DNA of 36,461 nucleotides from JBCBAP01 sp038532435 (GCA_038532435.1 JBCBAP010000035.1:1-36461); one strand, 5' to 3'; counted from the stretch's first letter, positions 8,870 to 17,713 are shown. Notes: generated by a model not told the origin, from the letters alone. A program made the numbers and translations.

Positions 8870-9236
8870 TGTGACGTCGCGGCGCGGAAACCAGCAAACG
8901 ACGCTGCACCACCGGCAGCCCGTCTCGCCGGGCAGGCGATTGGGTTGGCTTCCCTCGCTCAAATGTCAATCGAACTTGAGGCGCTAGGCGCCTATGCCGC
9001 TAACCCGCGGTTCAGCGCATCTGTTCGCACGCTCTTGCTGGCCATCCCAGAATGGCACTGTTCAGGCTGAGTGAGGCCACCTGCGCGCGATGAAATTCTC
9101 CCCGGTTCAAGGGGAGGAGGATAGGCCCTGAACCAGACGGCTCGCGCGGCGTCCTGAATGCAGGGCCACCGACACAGCGCCGCCTCAGTGGCGGGTCGCG
9201 CTTGGCTTGGCAGAGCCCGCCACCTTGTGTCCGGTT
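8870..9236. other. 367-bp intergenic region between convergent genes
   Basis: No convincing gene. It holds several short inverted repeats: AGGCGC-TAG-GCGCCT at 8979-8993, CTCCCC/GGGGAG near 9095-9115, and TGGCGGG (9189-9195) with CCCGCCA (9216-9222), the last just beyond the stop of the permease gene and perhaps its terminator, although there is no T-tract. An open frame on the minus strand here has low-complexity content and no ribosome-binding site. No tRNA cloverleaf could be made from it. Confidence 0.6.
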
Positions 9237-10145
9237 TCACCGTCCGCGGATGTGGGGGTCCAGCGCGTCACGCAGACCATCGCCGATGTAGTTCACGCTG
9301 AGCACGGTCAGGGAGATCGCGAGACCCGGCCAGAACACCCGCTCCGGCGTGATCGTCATGAAGTTCGACCCGTCGTAGAGCAGCCGTCCCCAGGTCGGGA
9401 AGTCCGACGGGAAGCCGAGCCCGAGGAAGCTCAGCGCGCTTTCCGTGATGATCGCGTTCGCCACGCCCAGCGTCGCCGACACCATGATCGGCGACAGAAC
9501 GTTGGGCATGATGTGGCGCAGGATGATCCGGCGCGACGGCGTGCCAATCGACCGAGCGGCGAGCACGAACTCCCGCTCCTTCAGCGCAAGCACATCACCG
9601 CGCACGATCCGCGCGGTCTGCATCCAGCTTGTGATCCCGATGATGAACACGATGAGCAGGAAAATCCCGGTCTCCGGCCCAAAGGCCGCGCGCAGCGTAT
9701 CCCGGAACAGCATGATGATCACGAGCAGGAGCGGCAGCAGCGGCAGTGCGAGGAAGAGATCCGTCACCCGCATCAGGGGCCCGTCGAGCCTGCGGAAAAA
9801 CCCGGCCAGAACGCCGACCAGCGTGCCAAGCACCAGGCTCAGCAGCATCGCCGTGACCCCGACCGCGAGGCTGACGCGGCCCCCCTGAAGGACCTGCGCG
9901 AACATGTCTTTGCCGAGGTTGTCCGTGCCCATGGGGTGCTTCCAGCTCATCCCTTCGTTGCGGGCGCGCAGGTCTTTGTACTGCGGATCGATGTCGTGGA
10001 TGTAGGGCCCGATCAGCACCGCCAGCACGATGAAGACGAAGATGCCGAGCCCAACCATCGCGCCCCGATGCGCGCGAAACTGAGCCCAGACGTCGGCGGA
10101 GAGCGACCGGTGCTCCGGCATCACCTCGATTGTTGCATCACTCAT
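9237..10145 (-). CDS. Dipeptide/oligopeptide ABC transporter permease, DppC/OppC-like
   Basis: A 302-aa inner-membrane permease, last gene of the five-gene transporter operon. The start MSDATIEVM overlaps the end of the DppB-like gene by 8 bases. The protein has the N-terminal OppC-type segment with a first membrane helix (VGLGIFVFIVLAVLIGPY), then HPMGTDNLGKDMFAQVLQGG, and further helices. The EAA-type cytoplasmic loop (VLAARSIGTPSRRIILRHIM), which docks on the ATPase, is clear. It ends with GDGLRDALDPHIRGR, the usual DppC end. Together with the neighbouring permease it would form the translocation channel for peptides or related substrates. Confidence 0.93.
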   Translation of the reverse strand: MSDATIEVMPEHRSLSADVWAQFRAHRGAMVGLGIFVFIVLAVLIGPYIHDIDPQYKDLRARNEGMSWKHPMGTDNLGKDMFAQVLQGGRVSLAVGVTAMLLSLVLGTLVGVLAGFFRRLDGPLMRVTDLFLALPLLPLLLVIIMLFRDTLRAAFGPETGIFLLIVFIIGITSWMQTARIVRGDVLALKEREFVLAARSIGTPSRRIILRHIMPNVLSPIMVSATLGVANAIITESALSFLGLGFPSDFPTWGRLLYDGSNFMTITPERVFWPGLAISLTVLSVNYIGDGLRDALDPHIRGR

Positions 10146-11148
10146 AGCGGATCCTCGGATCAAGGATGCCGTACAGAATGTCGGCGATCAGGTTGAAGAG
10201 CACGATCAGCACCGCGAAGATGAAAGTGAGCGTCTGCACCAATGGGATGTCCGCGCCGACGATCCCGGTGATCAGAAGCTGGCCGATCCCGTTCACGCGA
10301 AAGATCTGCTCTGTGATGATGGCGCCGCCGAAAATGGTCGGGATGTTGAGCGCGATGACCGTGACAACCGGAATCATCGAGTTCCGCAGCACGTGGATGA
10401 GGAGCACAGTCCGCTCCCGCAGGCCCTTCGCCCGGGCGGTGCGCACATAATCCTGGTTCAGGTTGTCGAGCATGGAGGCCCGCATGAACCGGCTGACCTG
10501 TGCGGCCGTGAAGAGGGCGAGCACCATGGTGGGCATGATCATCTGCTTGATCTGTTGAACGAAGGTGTCCCAGGAGTTCACCACCAGATTGGTGTCGTAG
10601 ATCGACGGAAACCAACCGAGGTTGACGGAGAAGATCACGATGAACAGAAGACCGGTGAAGAAGGTCGGCACCGAGAACCCGATCATTGAGAAGAGCGTGC
10701 CGGCCTGATCGATCCACGAATACTGCTTGTAGGCGGAGATCACGCCGATCGGTACGGCGATCAGCACCGCGATCACCTGGCTCATGCCGACGACCCACAG
10801 GGTCTGGGGCATCCGCTCCGCGATCAGGTCCACAACCGGGGAGCGCGTGGCCCAGGAGACAACGCGCAGACGCTCGCCATCACCGATCGTGATCCCGAAC
10901 CATTGCTCGATCAGGTTCAGGGGCTCGTTCACCATGAACTGATTCAGCCAGAGCAGGTAGCGGATCACAAAGGGCTCATCCAGACCGAGGGAGGCCCGGA
11001 TTTGCGCCCGAACCTCCGGTGGCACGGTCAGCGGAAGGCTTGCTGTCGGATCCCCGGGGGCGAGGTCCAGAATGGCAAAGATGATAAAGCTGATCGCGAG
11101 AAGCGTCGGAATCGCGAACAAAAGCCGTCTTGCGGTGAATGCGAGCAT
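10138..11148 (-). CDS. Dipeptide/oligopeptide ABC transporter permease, DppB/OppB-like
   Basis: A 336-aa inner-membrane permease. The N-terminus (RRLLFAIPTLLAISFIIF, then LDLAPGDPTASL) is the standard DppB/OppB beginning, and the EAA-type loop reads YVRTARAKGLRERTVLLIHV. The C-terminus DILYGILDPRIRYE is also typical. It lies 63 bases after the binding-protein gene, with a perfect hairpin in between, and overlaps the next permease gene by 8 bases. It would pair with the DppC-like protein. An insert of about 40 residues before the second helix (near LNLIEQWFGITIGDGERLR) is common in this subfamily. Confidence 0.93.
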   Translation of the reverse strand: MLAFTARRLLFAIPTLLAISFIIFAILDLAPGDPTASLPLTVPPEVRAQIRASLGLDEPFVIRYLLWLNQFMVNEPLNLIEQWFGITIGDGERLRVVSWATRSPVVDLIAERMPQTLWVVGMSQVIAVLIAVPIGVISAYKQYSWIDQAGTLFSMIGFSVPTFFTGLLFIVIFSVNLGWFPSIYDTNLVVNSWDTFVQQIKQMIMPTMVLALFTAAQVSRFMRASMLDNLNQDYVRTARAKGLRERTVLLIHVLRNSMIPVVTVIALNIPTIFGGAIITEQIFRVNGIGQLLITGIVGADIPLVQTLTFIFAVLIVLFNLIADILYGILDPRIRYE

Positions 11149-11176
11149 GGGCGTCTCTCGGGGTCAGCCTGAGGAT

Positions 11177-11202
11177 GGACCCGCCCCGGTCAGGGCGGGT
11201 CC
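11177..11202 (-). promoter_or_regulatory. Intercistronic hairpin between binding protein and permease genes
   Basis: Perfect 9-bp inverted repeat (11177-11185 with 11194-11202) and an 8-base loop, no T-tract. Hairpins at this place in ABC operons commonly protect the upstream mRNA, giving more binding protein than permease. This role is inferred from position. Confidence 0.6.
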
Positions 11203-11211
11203 GGGGTGATG

Positions 11212-12906
11212 CTACTGGATGCGGTACCAGTCGGCTGCGTTCCACAGCTCGCTGTCCCAGTCGGTCATCAGAACGCCGCCGAGGGAGTTGGCCTTCGCCG
11301 ACACGCCACCACGGTGGATGAGCGGGATGATCGCGCCATCGGACATCAGCTTGTCGTTCATCGCTTTGGCAATGGCCGCTCGCTCCGCAAGGCTCGCAGT
11401 CTTGCTGAGAACGGATGCGAGCGCGTCGTAGGATGCGTCGCAATAGCGGGGCATGTTGTCGCCGAGCCAGAGATTGTCCGGGCTCGGGATCTCGTCACAA
11501 ATCCAGTTGGCCATGTAGCTCTCCGGATCCGTGCCGGCGAAGTTGTTCGTGTACATCTCGATGTCGGCGAAGAACTTCTGGAACGTGTCCGGGGAAGACT
11601 GGTCGCCGCCGAAGAAAACGGAGGCGTCGATGTTGCGCAGTTCAGTCTCGACCCCGATCTCGGACCACATTTGCTTGATGAGCTCTTGGGTGCCCTGACG
11701 GACGGAGTTGGTGGAGGTCTGGTAGAGGATCGAGAGGCGCACGCCGTCCTTGGCGCGCACGCCGTCGGAGCCCATCTCCCACCCTGCCGCGTCGAGAAGC
11801 GCGTTGGCGCCCTCGATGTTCTGCGTCTTGCAGTCGTCGTTGGAGGTGGAGGCGAAGGCCGCCGGTGCGGGCAGCACATTGCAGGTGACCTTGCCGGTCG
11901 CGCCGTACCCGATCTCGACCAGGATCTCGCGGTCGATGGCCATGGACAGGGCCTTGCGCACCGCGGGATCGGTCAGGAACGGGTGCGGATGCGCAACCGT
12001 GCCACGCTCATCACCGAGCGACGGGTCGGGGTTGGTGAAGTTCACCATCAGACGCTCCACAGAGGTGCCGAAGGCGACGATGATCTCGCCACGGCCTGCC
12101 GCTTCCATCTGCGCAAGGATCTCCGGCTCCACCTGCAGGTTCCAGGCGTAGTCGAACTCGCCGGTTTCAAGCACGGAGCGGGCCGCGGAGGCCGCATCGC
12201 CGCCACCCTTGAACGTGATGGAGCCAAAGCGCGGCTTGGCCGGATCGCGGTAGTTTTCGTTGGCCGCGTAGGTCGCGACGTCGTTGGCCTTGAAATCGGT
12301 TACGACGAACGGCCCGGTGCCGACCGGGGCGAAGTTCGCGTCCGTGCAGGTCGGGGCCGCGGCACCCATGCAGTTTTCGAACTGCGCCTTCTGGATGAGC
12401 GGGCTCTCTGTCCCCACGAGCGGGCCGTAGGGGAAGGGTTTTGCGACGCCGAACTTGATCGTGAAGGTGCGGTCATCGACGATCTCGATGTCCGTCACGT
12501 CCGTGAAATAGCTGGTTTGGGAGCAGCCCCCTTCAGGATCGGTGCAATATTCCCACGTGAATTTCGCATCGGCGCTGGTCACCGGCGTACCGTCGGACCA
12601 AAGCAGCCCTTCGGACAGTGTCCAGGTGATCGACTTCAGATCCTCGGCAACGCCGCCATTTTCGACCGTGGGGATCTCGTCGACGAGGTACGGCACCATC
12701 TCCCCGTCTTGATTGTACCGGGCGAGGGGTTCGATGACGAGGGAGGCCGCCTCGACCTCCTTGGTGCCGCCGGACAGATAGGGGTTCAGGATCGACGGCG
12801 CCTGCCAGTAGATGATGTTGAGGTTGCCATCGGCGCCCCGCTCCGCTGCGGCCGGCAGCGCGATCAGGGCCGCGGTGGCGCCCAGAAGGGCTGACTTGAG
12901 TTTCAT
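11212..12906 (-). CDS. Peptide ABC transporter substrate-binding protein (SBP family 5)
   Basis: A 564-aa periplasmic binding protein. It starts with a clear Sec signal peptide (MKLKSALLGATAALIALPAAA) and has AGGAGAG just before the ATG. The mature part has the family-5 features: NIIYWQAPSILNPYLSGGTK, LVIEPLARYNQDGEMVPYL, and TWTLSEGLLWSDGTPVTSAD, followed by RKALSMAIDREILVE in the second half. It contains several cysteines (for example CTDPEGGC), which could form disulfides in the periplasm. It is the third gene of the operon, after the two ATPases, which is a less usual order than binding-protein first. The substrate is probably a peptide or peptide-like compound but cannot be read from sequence. 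Confidence 0.93.
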   Translation of the reverse strand: MKLKSALLGATAALIALPAAAERGADGNLNIIYWQAPSILNPYLSGGTKEVEAASLVIEPLARYNQDGEMVPYLVDEIPTVENGGVAEDLKSITWTLSEGLLWSDGTPVTSADAKFTWEYCTDPEGGCSQTSYFTDVTDIEIVDDRTFTIKFGVAKPFPYGPLVGTESPLIQKAQFENCMGAAAPTCTDANFAPVGTGPFVVTDFKANDVATYAANENYRDPAKPRFGSITFKGGGDAASAARSVLETGEFDYAWNLQVEPEILAQMEAAGRGEIIVAFGTSVERLMVNFTNPDPSLGDERGTVAHPHPFLTDPAVRKALSMAIDREILVEIGYGATGKVTCNVLPAPAAFASTSNDDCKTQNIEGANALLDAAGWEMGSDGVRAKDGVRLSILYQTSTNSVRQGTQELIKQMWSEIGVETELRNIDASVFFGGDQSSPDTFQKFFADIEMYTNNFAGTDPESYMANWICDEIPSPDNLWLGDNMPRYCDASYDALASVLSKTASLAERAAIAKAMNDKLMSDGAIIPLIHRGGVSAKANSLGGVLMTDWDSELWNAADWYRIQ

Positions 12907-12958
12907 ATCACTCTCTCCTGTTGGGTTGGGTTTGCGCGTTTCCCGCGTCTTGCTGGTG

Positions 12959-13945
12959 TCAATTAAGAAGGTGGCAGGCCGCGAAGTGACCCGGGGCGTG
13001 TTCCCTGAATTCGGGGACCTCGCGGGAGCAGATGTCGATCGCCTTCGGACAGCGGGTGCAGAAGTTGCAGCCCGAGGGCGGGTTTGCTGGCGACGGGACG
13101 TCGCCGGTCAGGATTATGCGCTGCTTGCGGCTTTCGTCCCGGGGATCGGGCTCGGGCACAGCGGACAGGAGCGCTTCGGTGTAGGGATGTTTGGGCGCGG
13201 CGTAGAGCGCATCGCGCGGCGCCAGTTCCACGACCTTGCCCAGATACATTACCGCGACACGGGTCGCGAGGTGCCGCACCATGCTCAGGTCATGGGAAAT
13301 GAAGAGATACGTGAGCCCTAGCTTCTCCTGAAGATCCTCCAGCAGGTTCACCACCTGGGCTTGGATCGACACGTCGAGGGCCGCAATCGGCTCGTCGCAG
13401 ACGATGAACTTCGGATTTAGGGCAAGAGCCCGGGCGATGCCGATACGCTGCCGCTGCCCGCCAGAGAACTCGTGCGGGTAGCGGTTGGTGAAGGTGGGGT
13501 TCAGCCCGACCGCCTCCATCAGCCCGCGGACCCGTTCCAGCCGCTCCTTCGCAGAGATGCTGGGCTGATGCTCGACAATCGGCTCGGCGATGATGTTGCC
13601 CACGTTCATCTTCGGGTTCAGGCAGGCCTGCGGATCCTGAAAGATCATCTGCATCTCGGTCCGCTTGCGGCGAAGCGCGCCGACGTCGAGGGCGGCGATG
13701 TCGACACCGTCGAGGGTCACGCTGCCGTCGGTGAGGTCGTAGAGCCGCAGAATGGCCCGACCGGTGGTGGACTTTCCGCACCCGGACTCGCCGACAAGGC
13801 CGAGTGTCTCCCCCTCATAGATGTCGAAGCTGACATCATCGACGGCCTTCACCTCCCCGGCCATCCGGCGCAGAATGCCCTTGTAGATGGGGAAGTACAT
13901 CTTCAGATTGTTGACGGAAACCAGAGGCTTGGCAGTATCAGGCAT
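12959..13945 (-). CDS. Peptide ABC transporter ATP-binding protein, DppF/OppF-like
   Basis: A 328-aa ATPase. The start MPDTAKPLVSV overlaps the stop of the DppD-like gene by 8 bases; a longer start inside that gene is unlikely. Walker A is GESGCGKS at 52-59, the signature is FSGGQRQRIGIARAL, and Walker B reads FIVCDEPIAALD. The C-terminal oligopeptide-transporter extension carries the cysteine cluster CNFCTRCPKAIDIC, known in OppD/F proteins and in some cases an Fe-S ligand set. It pairs with the DppD-like subunit to power the two permeases. Confidence 0.94.
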   Translation of the reverse strand: MPDTAKPLVSVNNLKMYFPIYKGILRRMAGEVKAVDDVSFDIYEGETLGLVGESGCGKSTTGRAILRLYDLTDGSVTLDGVDIAALDVGALRRKRTEMQMIFQDPQACLNPKMNVGNIIAEPIVEHQPSISAKERLERVRGLMEAVGLNPTFTNRYPHEFSGGQRQRIGIARALALNPKFIVCDEPIAALDVSIQAQVVNLLEDLQEKLGLTYLFISHDLSMVRHLATRVAVMYLGKVVELAPRDALYAAPKHPYTEALLSAVPEPDPRDESRKQRIILTGDVPSPANPPSGCNFCTRCPKAIDICSREVPEFREHAPGHFAACHLLN

Positions 13946-14942
13946 TGCGCGGCGCCTCCCTGTCGAAATCCCACCAGCAGGCCGCATCATGGTCCGGCCC
14001 GACCGGCATTCGGGTCGGGTTTTCGATATGGCAGCGGGCGAAGGCGTTGGCGCAGCGGGCAGCGAAGGGGCAGCTTGTCGGCTGACCCTTCAGGTTTGGC
14101 GGCTGGCCCTCGATGGAGCGGAGTCGTCGTGCACGCTCCCCCGTCACGGTGGGCAGTGTTTCCAGCAGGGCACGGGTGTAGGGATGCCTGGGGTTCGCGA
14201 ACAGCTCCTTGACCGGTGCCTGCTCGACGATCTGCCCGCCATACATCACGAGCACCCGATCCGCGATCTCTGCCACCACGCCCAGATCGTGGGTGATCCA
14301 GATGATGCCCATGCCGAGTTTCTGCCTCAGCTCCCGGATCAATTCGAGGATTTGCGCCTGGATCGTCACATCGAGGGCGGTCGTCGGCTCATCCGCGATC
14401 AGAAGCTTCGGATCGCAGGCAAGCGCGATCGCGATCATGACGCGCTGCCGCATGCCGCCGGAAAACTGGTGGGGAAAGTCCCTCACCCGCCGCTCCGCAT
14501 CCGGAATGCCGACGAGCGTCAGCATGTCGGCCGCCTTTGCCCAGGCCTGAGATTTCGACAGGCCCATATGTTTCCGCAGGCTCTCCGCGATCTGGTAGCC
14601 GACCGTGAAAACCGGGTTCAGCGAGGTCATCGGGTCCTGAAAGACGAAACCGATGTCCCGGCCGCGGACGGACAGCAGCTCCGCCTTCGTCATGTGGCGC
14701 ACATCGCGCCCTTCAAAGAGGATGTCGCCGGTGCGGATCTCGGCCGGGGGAGAGGGCAAGAGCCCCATGATCGACATCATCGTGACGGACTTGCCCGACC
14801 CGCTCTCGCCGACCACGCCCAGAAGCTCGCCAGGGCGGACACTGAAGCTGACGGAGTTGACCGCGTGGACCTCGCCGGAGCGGGTCTTGAACACTGTTTT
14901 GAGGTCCGCAACCTCCAACAGTGGAGCGGTTTCGTCTCGCAT
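13938..14942 (-). CDS. Peptide ABC transporter ATP-binding protein, DppD/OppD-like
   Basis: A 334-aa ATPase and first gene of the transporter operon. The start MRDETAPLLEV has AGGGA upstream at a suitable distance; the longer frame upstream lacks this. Walker A is GESGSGKS at 45-52, the signature FSGGMRQRVMIAIALACDP and Walker B LLIADEPTTALD. The C-terminal extension (CPFAARCANAFARC) is the oligopeptide-transporter domain. The operon promoter must lie in the 162-bp gap shared with the divergent deacetylase gene, where an inverted repeat is present at 14960-14989. Confidence 0.94.
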   Translation of the reverse strand: MRDETAPLLEVADLKTVFKTRSGEVHAVNSVSFSVRPGELLGVVGESGSGKSVTMMSIMGLLPSPPAEIRTGDILFEGRDVRHMTKAELLSVRGRDIGFVFQDPMTSLNPVFTVGYQIAESLRKHMGLSKSQAWAKAADMLTLVGIPDAERRVRDFPHQFSGGMRQRVMIAIALACDPKLLIADEPTTALDVTIQAQILELIRELRQKLGMGIIWITHDLGVVAEIADRVLVMYGGQIVEQAPVKELFANPRHPYTRALLETLPTVTGERARRLRSIEGQPPNLKGQPTSCPFAARCANAFARCHIENPTRMPVGPDHDAACWWDFDREAPRNA

Positions 14943-14959
14943 ATAGTATCCCTGTCGTA

Positions 14960-14989
14960 TGAAGGGTCGAACGGCTGGGACGCCCTTCA
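14960..14989 (-). promoter_or_regulatory. Inverted repeat in the leader of the transporter operon
   Basis: TGAAGGG (14960-14966) and CCCTTCA (14983-14989) form a perfect 7-bp inverted repeat with a 16-base spacer, 18-47 bases upstream of the first transporter ATG. It could be an operator or an mRNA hairpin; the sequence alone does not decide. The rest of 14943-15104 has no gene. Confidence 0.35.
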
Positions 14990-15104
14990 ATGCACTATTT
15001 TTTTCGAGTTAACAGGAGATTCGGCGGGAGGGCAACGCCCAAACCGTGCTTGACGTTGCCCCGCCTCCACCGCAGGCTGATCAGGCCAGACCAAGGATTC
15101 CGAC

Positions 15105-16271
15105 ATGCCCCAGACCTTCACGCCGCGCGAGATGCTGGCGCGTCTCGTCGCCTTTCCGACCGTGTCACGCGACAGCAATCTGCCCCTCATCGACTTCGTC
15201 GAATCCTATCTCGCGGAGCATGGGATCGCGTCCACGCGCCTCCCCGATGAGACGGGGGAGAAGGCGAGCCTCTATGCCACTGTCGGACCGGCGACCGCCG
15301 GTGGCACGATCCTGTCCGGGCACACGGATGTTGTGCCCGTTGACGGCCAGGCTTGGATGACCGATCCTTGGACCCTCACCGAGCGGGAGGGCCGGCTCTA
15401 CGGTCGCGGGACCTGCGACATGAAGGGGTTTTGCGCAACTGCCCTCGCGCTGGTGCCACAGATGCTCTCCGCGGACCTCAAGCGCCCGGTGCAGATCGCG
15501 CTCAGCTATGATGAGGAGGTGGGCTGCCTTGGTGCGCCGCCGATGATTGCGCACATGCGGGCGCACACGCCCCCCGCCGCGACCGCCATCATCGGGGAAC
15601 CGACGATGATGCAGGTGGTCAATGGTCACAAGGGGATCTGGGGCCTCATGACACATGTCGAGGGGTTCGAGGTGCACTCGAGCCTTGTGCATACCGGCGT
15701 GTCCGCGGTGATGACTGCGGCCCGCCTGATCGGCTGGCTAGACGGGCAGATGGCCGCAAACAAGGCCGCTTGGATCAACCATCCGGAGCGGATCGCCTAC
15801 GACCCGCCCTACACAACGCTCCATGTGGGCCGGATCGAGGGCGGCACGGCGCACAACATCACTGCGCGCCGCTGCGCGTTCTCCACCGACATCCGGGTCA
15901 TTCCGGGCGAGGATCTCGACATGTGGTTCGACCGCTACATAGCTGAGGTGAAGCGAGTGGAGGCCGAAATCCGCGCCGTGCGGCCCGAGGCTTCGATCAC
16001 CGTTGATGTCATCTCCCGCACACCCGGCTGTCAGCCTGAACAGGACGGAGCGGCAGAGACCCTTGCCCGGCAGATGACCGGGGATAACGGCCAGCACAAG
16101 GTCGCCTATGCGACCGAAGCCGGGCAGTTTCAGGAAGGGGGCTACTCTGCCGTCATCTGCGGCCCGGGCTCCATCGAGCAGGCCCATCAACCCAACGAGT
16201 ACATCACCGTTGACCAACTCGACGCGGGTGAGGCGTTCCTGCGCCGGGTGATCGACCGAATGGCGGCCTGA
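15105..16271 (+). CDS. argE: Acetylornithine deacetylase-like M20 amidohydrolase (ArgE type)
   Basis: A 388-aa cytoplasmic metallohydrolase of the ArgE/DapE/M20 family, matching the ArgE length. AAGGA lies before the ATG. Metal and catalytic motifs are visible: SGHTDVVPVDG with H73 and D75, GRGTCDMKG with bridging D105, and SYDEEVGCLG with E137/E138. The C-terminal GPGSIEQAHQPNEY segment carries the last histidine ligand. ArgE hydrolyses N-acetylornithine to ornithine and acetate. Family members also act on other N-acyl amino acids. Its position, divergent from a peptide transporter and followed 4 bases later by a DMT permease, allows a catabolic role instead, so the arginine-pathway role is likely but not certain. 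Confidence 0.85.
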   Translation: MPQTFTPREMLARLVAFPTVSRDSNLPLIDFVESYLAEHGIASTRLPDETGEKASLYATVGPATAGGTILSGHTDVVPVDGQAWMTDPWTLTEREGRLYGRGTCDMKGFCATALALVPQMLSADLKRPVQIALSYDEEVGCLGAPPMIAHMRAHTPPAATAIIGEPTMMQVVNGHKGIWGLMTHVEGFEVHSSLVHTGVSAVMTAARLIGWLDGQMAANKAAWINHPERIAYDPPYTTLHVGRIEGGTAHNITARRCAFSTDIRVIPGEDLDMWFDRYIAEVKRVEAEIRAVRPEASITVDVISRTPGCQPEQDGAAETLARQMTGDNGQHKVAYATEAGQFQEGGYSAVICGPGSIEQAHQPNEYITVDQLDAGEAFLRRVIDRMAA

Positions 16272-16275
16272 GGTC

Positions 16276-17214
16276 ATGGGCGCCAGTCTGAGGGGGATGC
16301 TTCTGGCTCTGCTGGCCTTCGCGCTCTACTCGACCCACGACACGATCATCAAGGAACTGGGTGGCCGTTACGCGGTCTTCCAGATCATCCTGTTCGGCAA
16401 CCTCTTCGCCTTTCTGCCCATGAGCGTGATGATCCTCGCGGACGGGCGGAACGAGAGTTTCCGCCCCCACCATCCTTGGCTCGTGACCCTGCGCACCCTC
16501 GCGACCGTTGCCGGGATGGTGTGCGGCTTTTATGCCTTCACGGTCCTGCCGCTGGCCGAGACCTATGCGCTTATCTTCATGATGCCGCTCATCATCACGC
16601 TTCTGTCCGTGCCCATTCTGGGGGAGCGGATCGGAATCAACCGAATGGCCGCGATCATTGTCGGTTTCATCGGGGTGCTGGTCGTGCTGCGCCCCGGATC
16701 GGCGGAGCTCAGCCTCGGGCATGTCGCGGCGCTGGCGACGGCAATTTTCGGATCCATCGCCGTGATCATCGTGCGCAAGATCGGCTCGTCGGAGCGGTCG
16801 GCGGTGCTGATCCTGTTTCCCCTGATTGCGAGCATCTGCATCATGGGGGCGATTATGCCCTGGACATATCGACCCGTGGACGGGATCGACATGGCGCTGA
16901 TGGCGATCATCGGGTTTCTCGTCGTCTTTGCCCAGCTCACCATCATCGCCGCGTACAGGGCCGCCCCCGCCGGGATCATCGCGCCGATCCAGTACTCCCA
17001 GATCCTCTGGGCTGTCGGGTACGGCTACGTGTTCTTCAACGAAATCCCGGATGTCTGGACGGCGGTGGGCGCCGCCATCGTCATTGCATCCGGCATTTTC
17101 GTGGTGGTGCGGGAGGCGACAGCGGACGTGTCGAAGACGCAACCGGTGCTGACCGTCAACAACCACCGGCCCGACACCGCGCCCGCGCCACCCCGTCCTG
17201 CGGATGCGGGCTAG
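16276..17214 (+). CDS. DMT superfamily (EamA) transporter
   Basis: A 312-aa inner-membrane protein with about ten hydrophobic helices in two EamA halves. The first half begins GMLLALLAFALYSTHDTIIK, and the motif FTVLPLAETYALIFMMPLII closes a helix pair. The second half includes APAGIIAPIQYSQILWAVGY. It starts 4 bases after the deacetylase stop, so it is cotranscribed. Family members export or import metabolites such as amino acids and nucleotides; substrate unknown. The end overlaps the last codons of the DUF3052 gene on the other strand by 4 bases. Confidence 0.9.
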   Translation: MGASLRGMLLALLAFALYSTHDTIIKELGGRYAVFQIILFGNLFAFLPMSVMILADGRNESFRPHHPWLVTLRTLATVAGMVCGFYAFTVLPLAETYALIFMMPLIITLLSVPILGERIGINRMAAIIVGFIGVLVVLRPGSAELSLGHVAALATAIFGSIAVIIVRKIGSSERSAVLILFPLIASICIMGAIMPWTYRPVDGIDMALMAIIGFLVVFAQLTIIAAYRAAPAGIIAPIQYSQILWAVGYGYVFFNEIPDVWTAVGAAIVIASGIFVVVREATADVSKTQPVLTVNNHRPDTAPAPPRPADAG

Positions 17215-17603
17215 CGTTTGCGCCGGAGGAATTTCAGGCCCGACCAGTCCGCACTCACCGCGCAGACCTTCACGTCCACCCACCCTGTGGGCAGCATGAC
17301 CCGGCGGAGGTCATCCTCTGTCAGATCGATGAACAGTTTCGAGGATTTCTTGGGCCAGGAGATCCAGAGCATCCCGCCCTCCGCCACACTGTCGAGCGCA
17401 GCTACCCCCTCCCGCTCAAGCACCGAGATATCGGCACAGAAGAGGTGCACGACCTCCGCCGGACCGGTCATGACAAGAGAAACACCCTCGGGCTGGTCGA
17501 CCAGCGCCAGGTAGTCCCCTGGCGCGTTGAGCGGCAGGCAGCGCAGCCCCTCCTTCAGCCCCAGCTTGGCCCATGTCGGCTTTCCCGAATACCCGGTCGG
17601 CAT
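17211..17603 (-). CDS. DUF3052 family protein
   Basis: A 130-aa protein starting MPTGYSGKPTWAKLGL; AGGGAG lies 7 bases before this ATG, which rules in favour of it over an upstream in-frame codon. The sequence KPTWAKLGLKEG followed by a weak hydrophobic core and GGMLWISWPKKSS is the DUF3052 pattern. The family is found in actinobacteria and proteobacteria with no established activity. The gene ends tail-to-tail with the DMT permease gene, both stops sharing the palindrome GCTAGC. Probably cytoplasmic and transcribed singly. Confidence 0.75.
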   Translation of the reverse strand: MPTGYSGKPTWAKLGLKEGLRCLPLNAPGDYLALVDQPEGVSLVMTGPAEVVHLFCADISVLEREGVAALDSVAEGGMLWISWPKKSSKLFIDLTEDDLRRVMLPTGWVDVKVCAVSADWSGLKFLRRKR

Positions 17604-17713
17604 CCCGCGACTCCCTGTTGCCCGGTGAAAGTATCCATGTTGGAGGGTGCGACGCCAGCCTTGCGTGAGCGCCCTCAAGCCGCGAAGACTGCGATCACGA
17701 AGTCGGAGGCGGA

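Noticed and set aside
9095..9115. tRNA T-arm, because CTCCCC-GGTTCAA-GGGGAG looks similar
   Set aside because: No acceptor, D or anticodon arm can be built around it, and stem and loop lengths do not fit.
8992..9240. Small open frame on the minus strand upstream-overlapping the permease gene end
   Set aside because: No ribosome-binding site, no recognisable motif, and composition unlike neighbouring genes.
9207..10196. A long open frame on the plus strand rich in H, R and E
   Set aside because: Antisense to the DppC-like permease gene; low-complexity shadow.
11206..12894. A 562-codon open frame on the plus strand
   Set aside because: It runs opposite to the clear substrate-binding protein gene. 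The frame is open because of GC-rich codon bias and shows no domain.
16204..17283. A 359-codon open frame on the minus strand
   Set aside because: Antisense to the DMT permease gene; rich in D, H, R and G with no domain.
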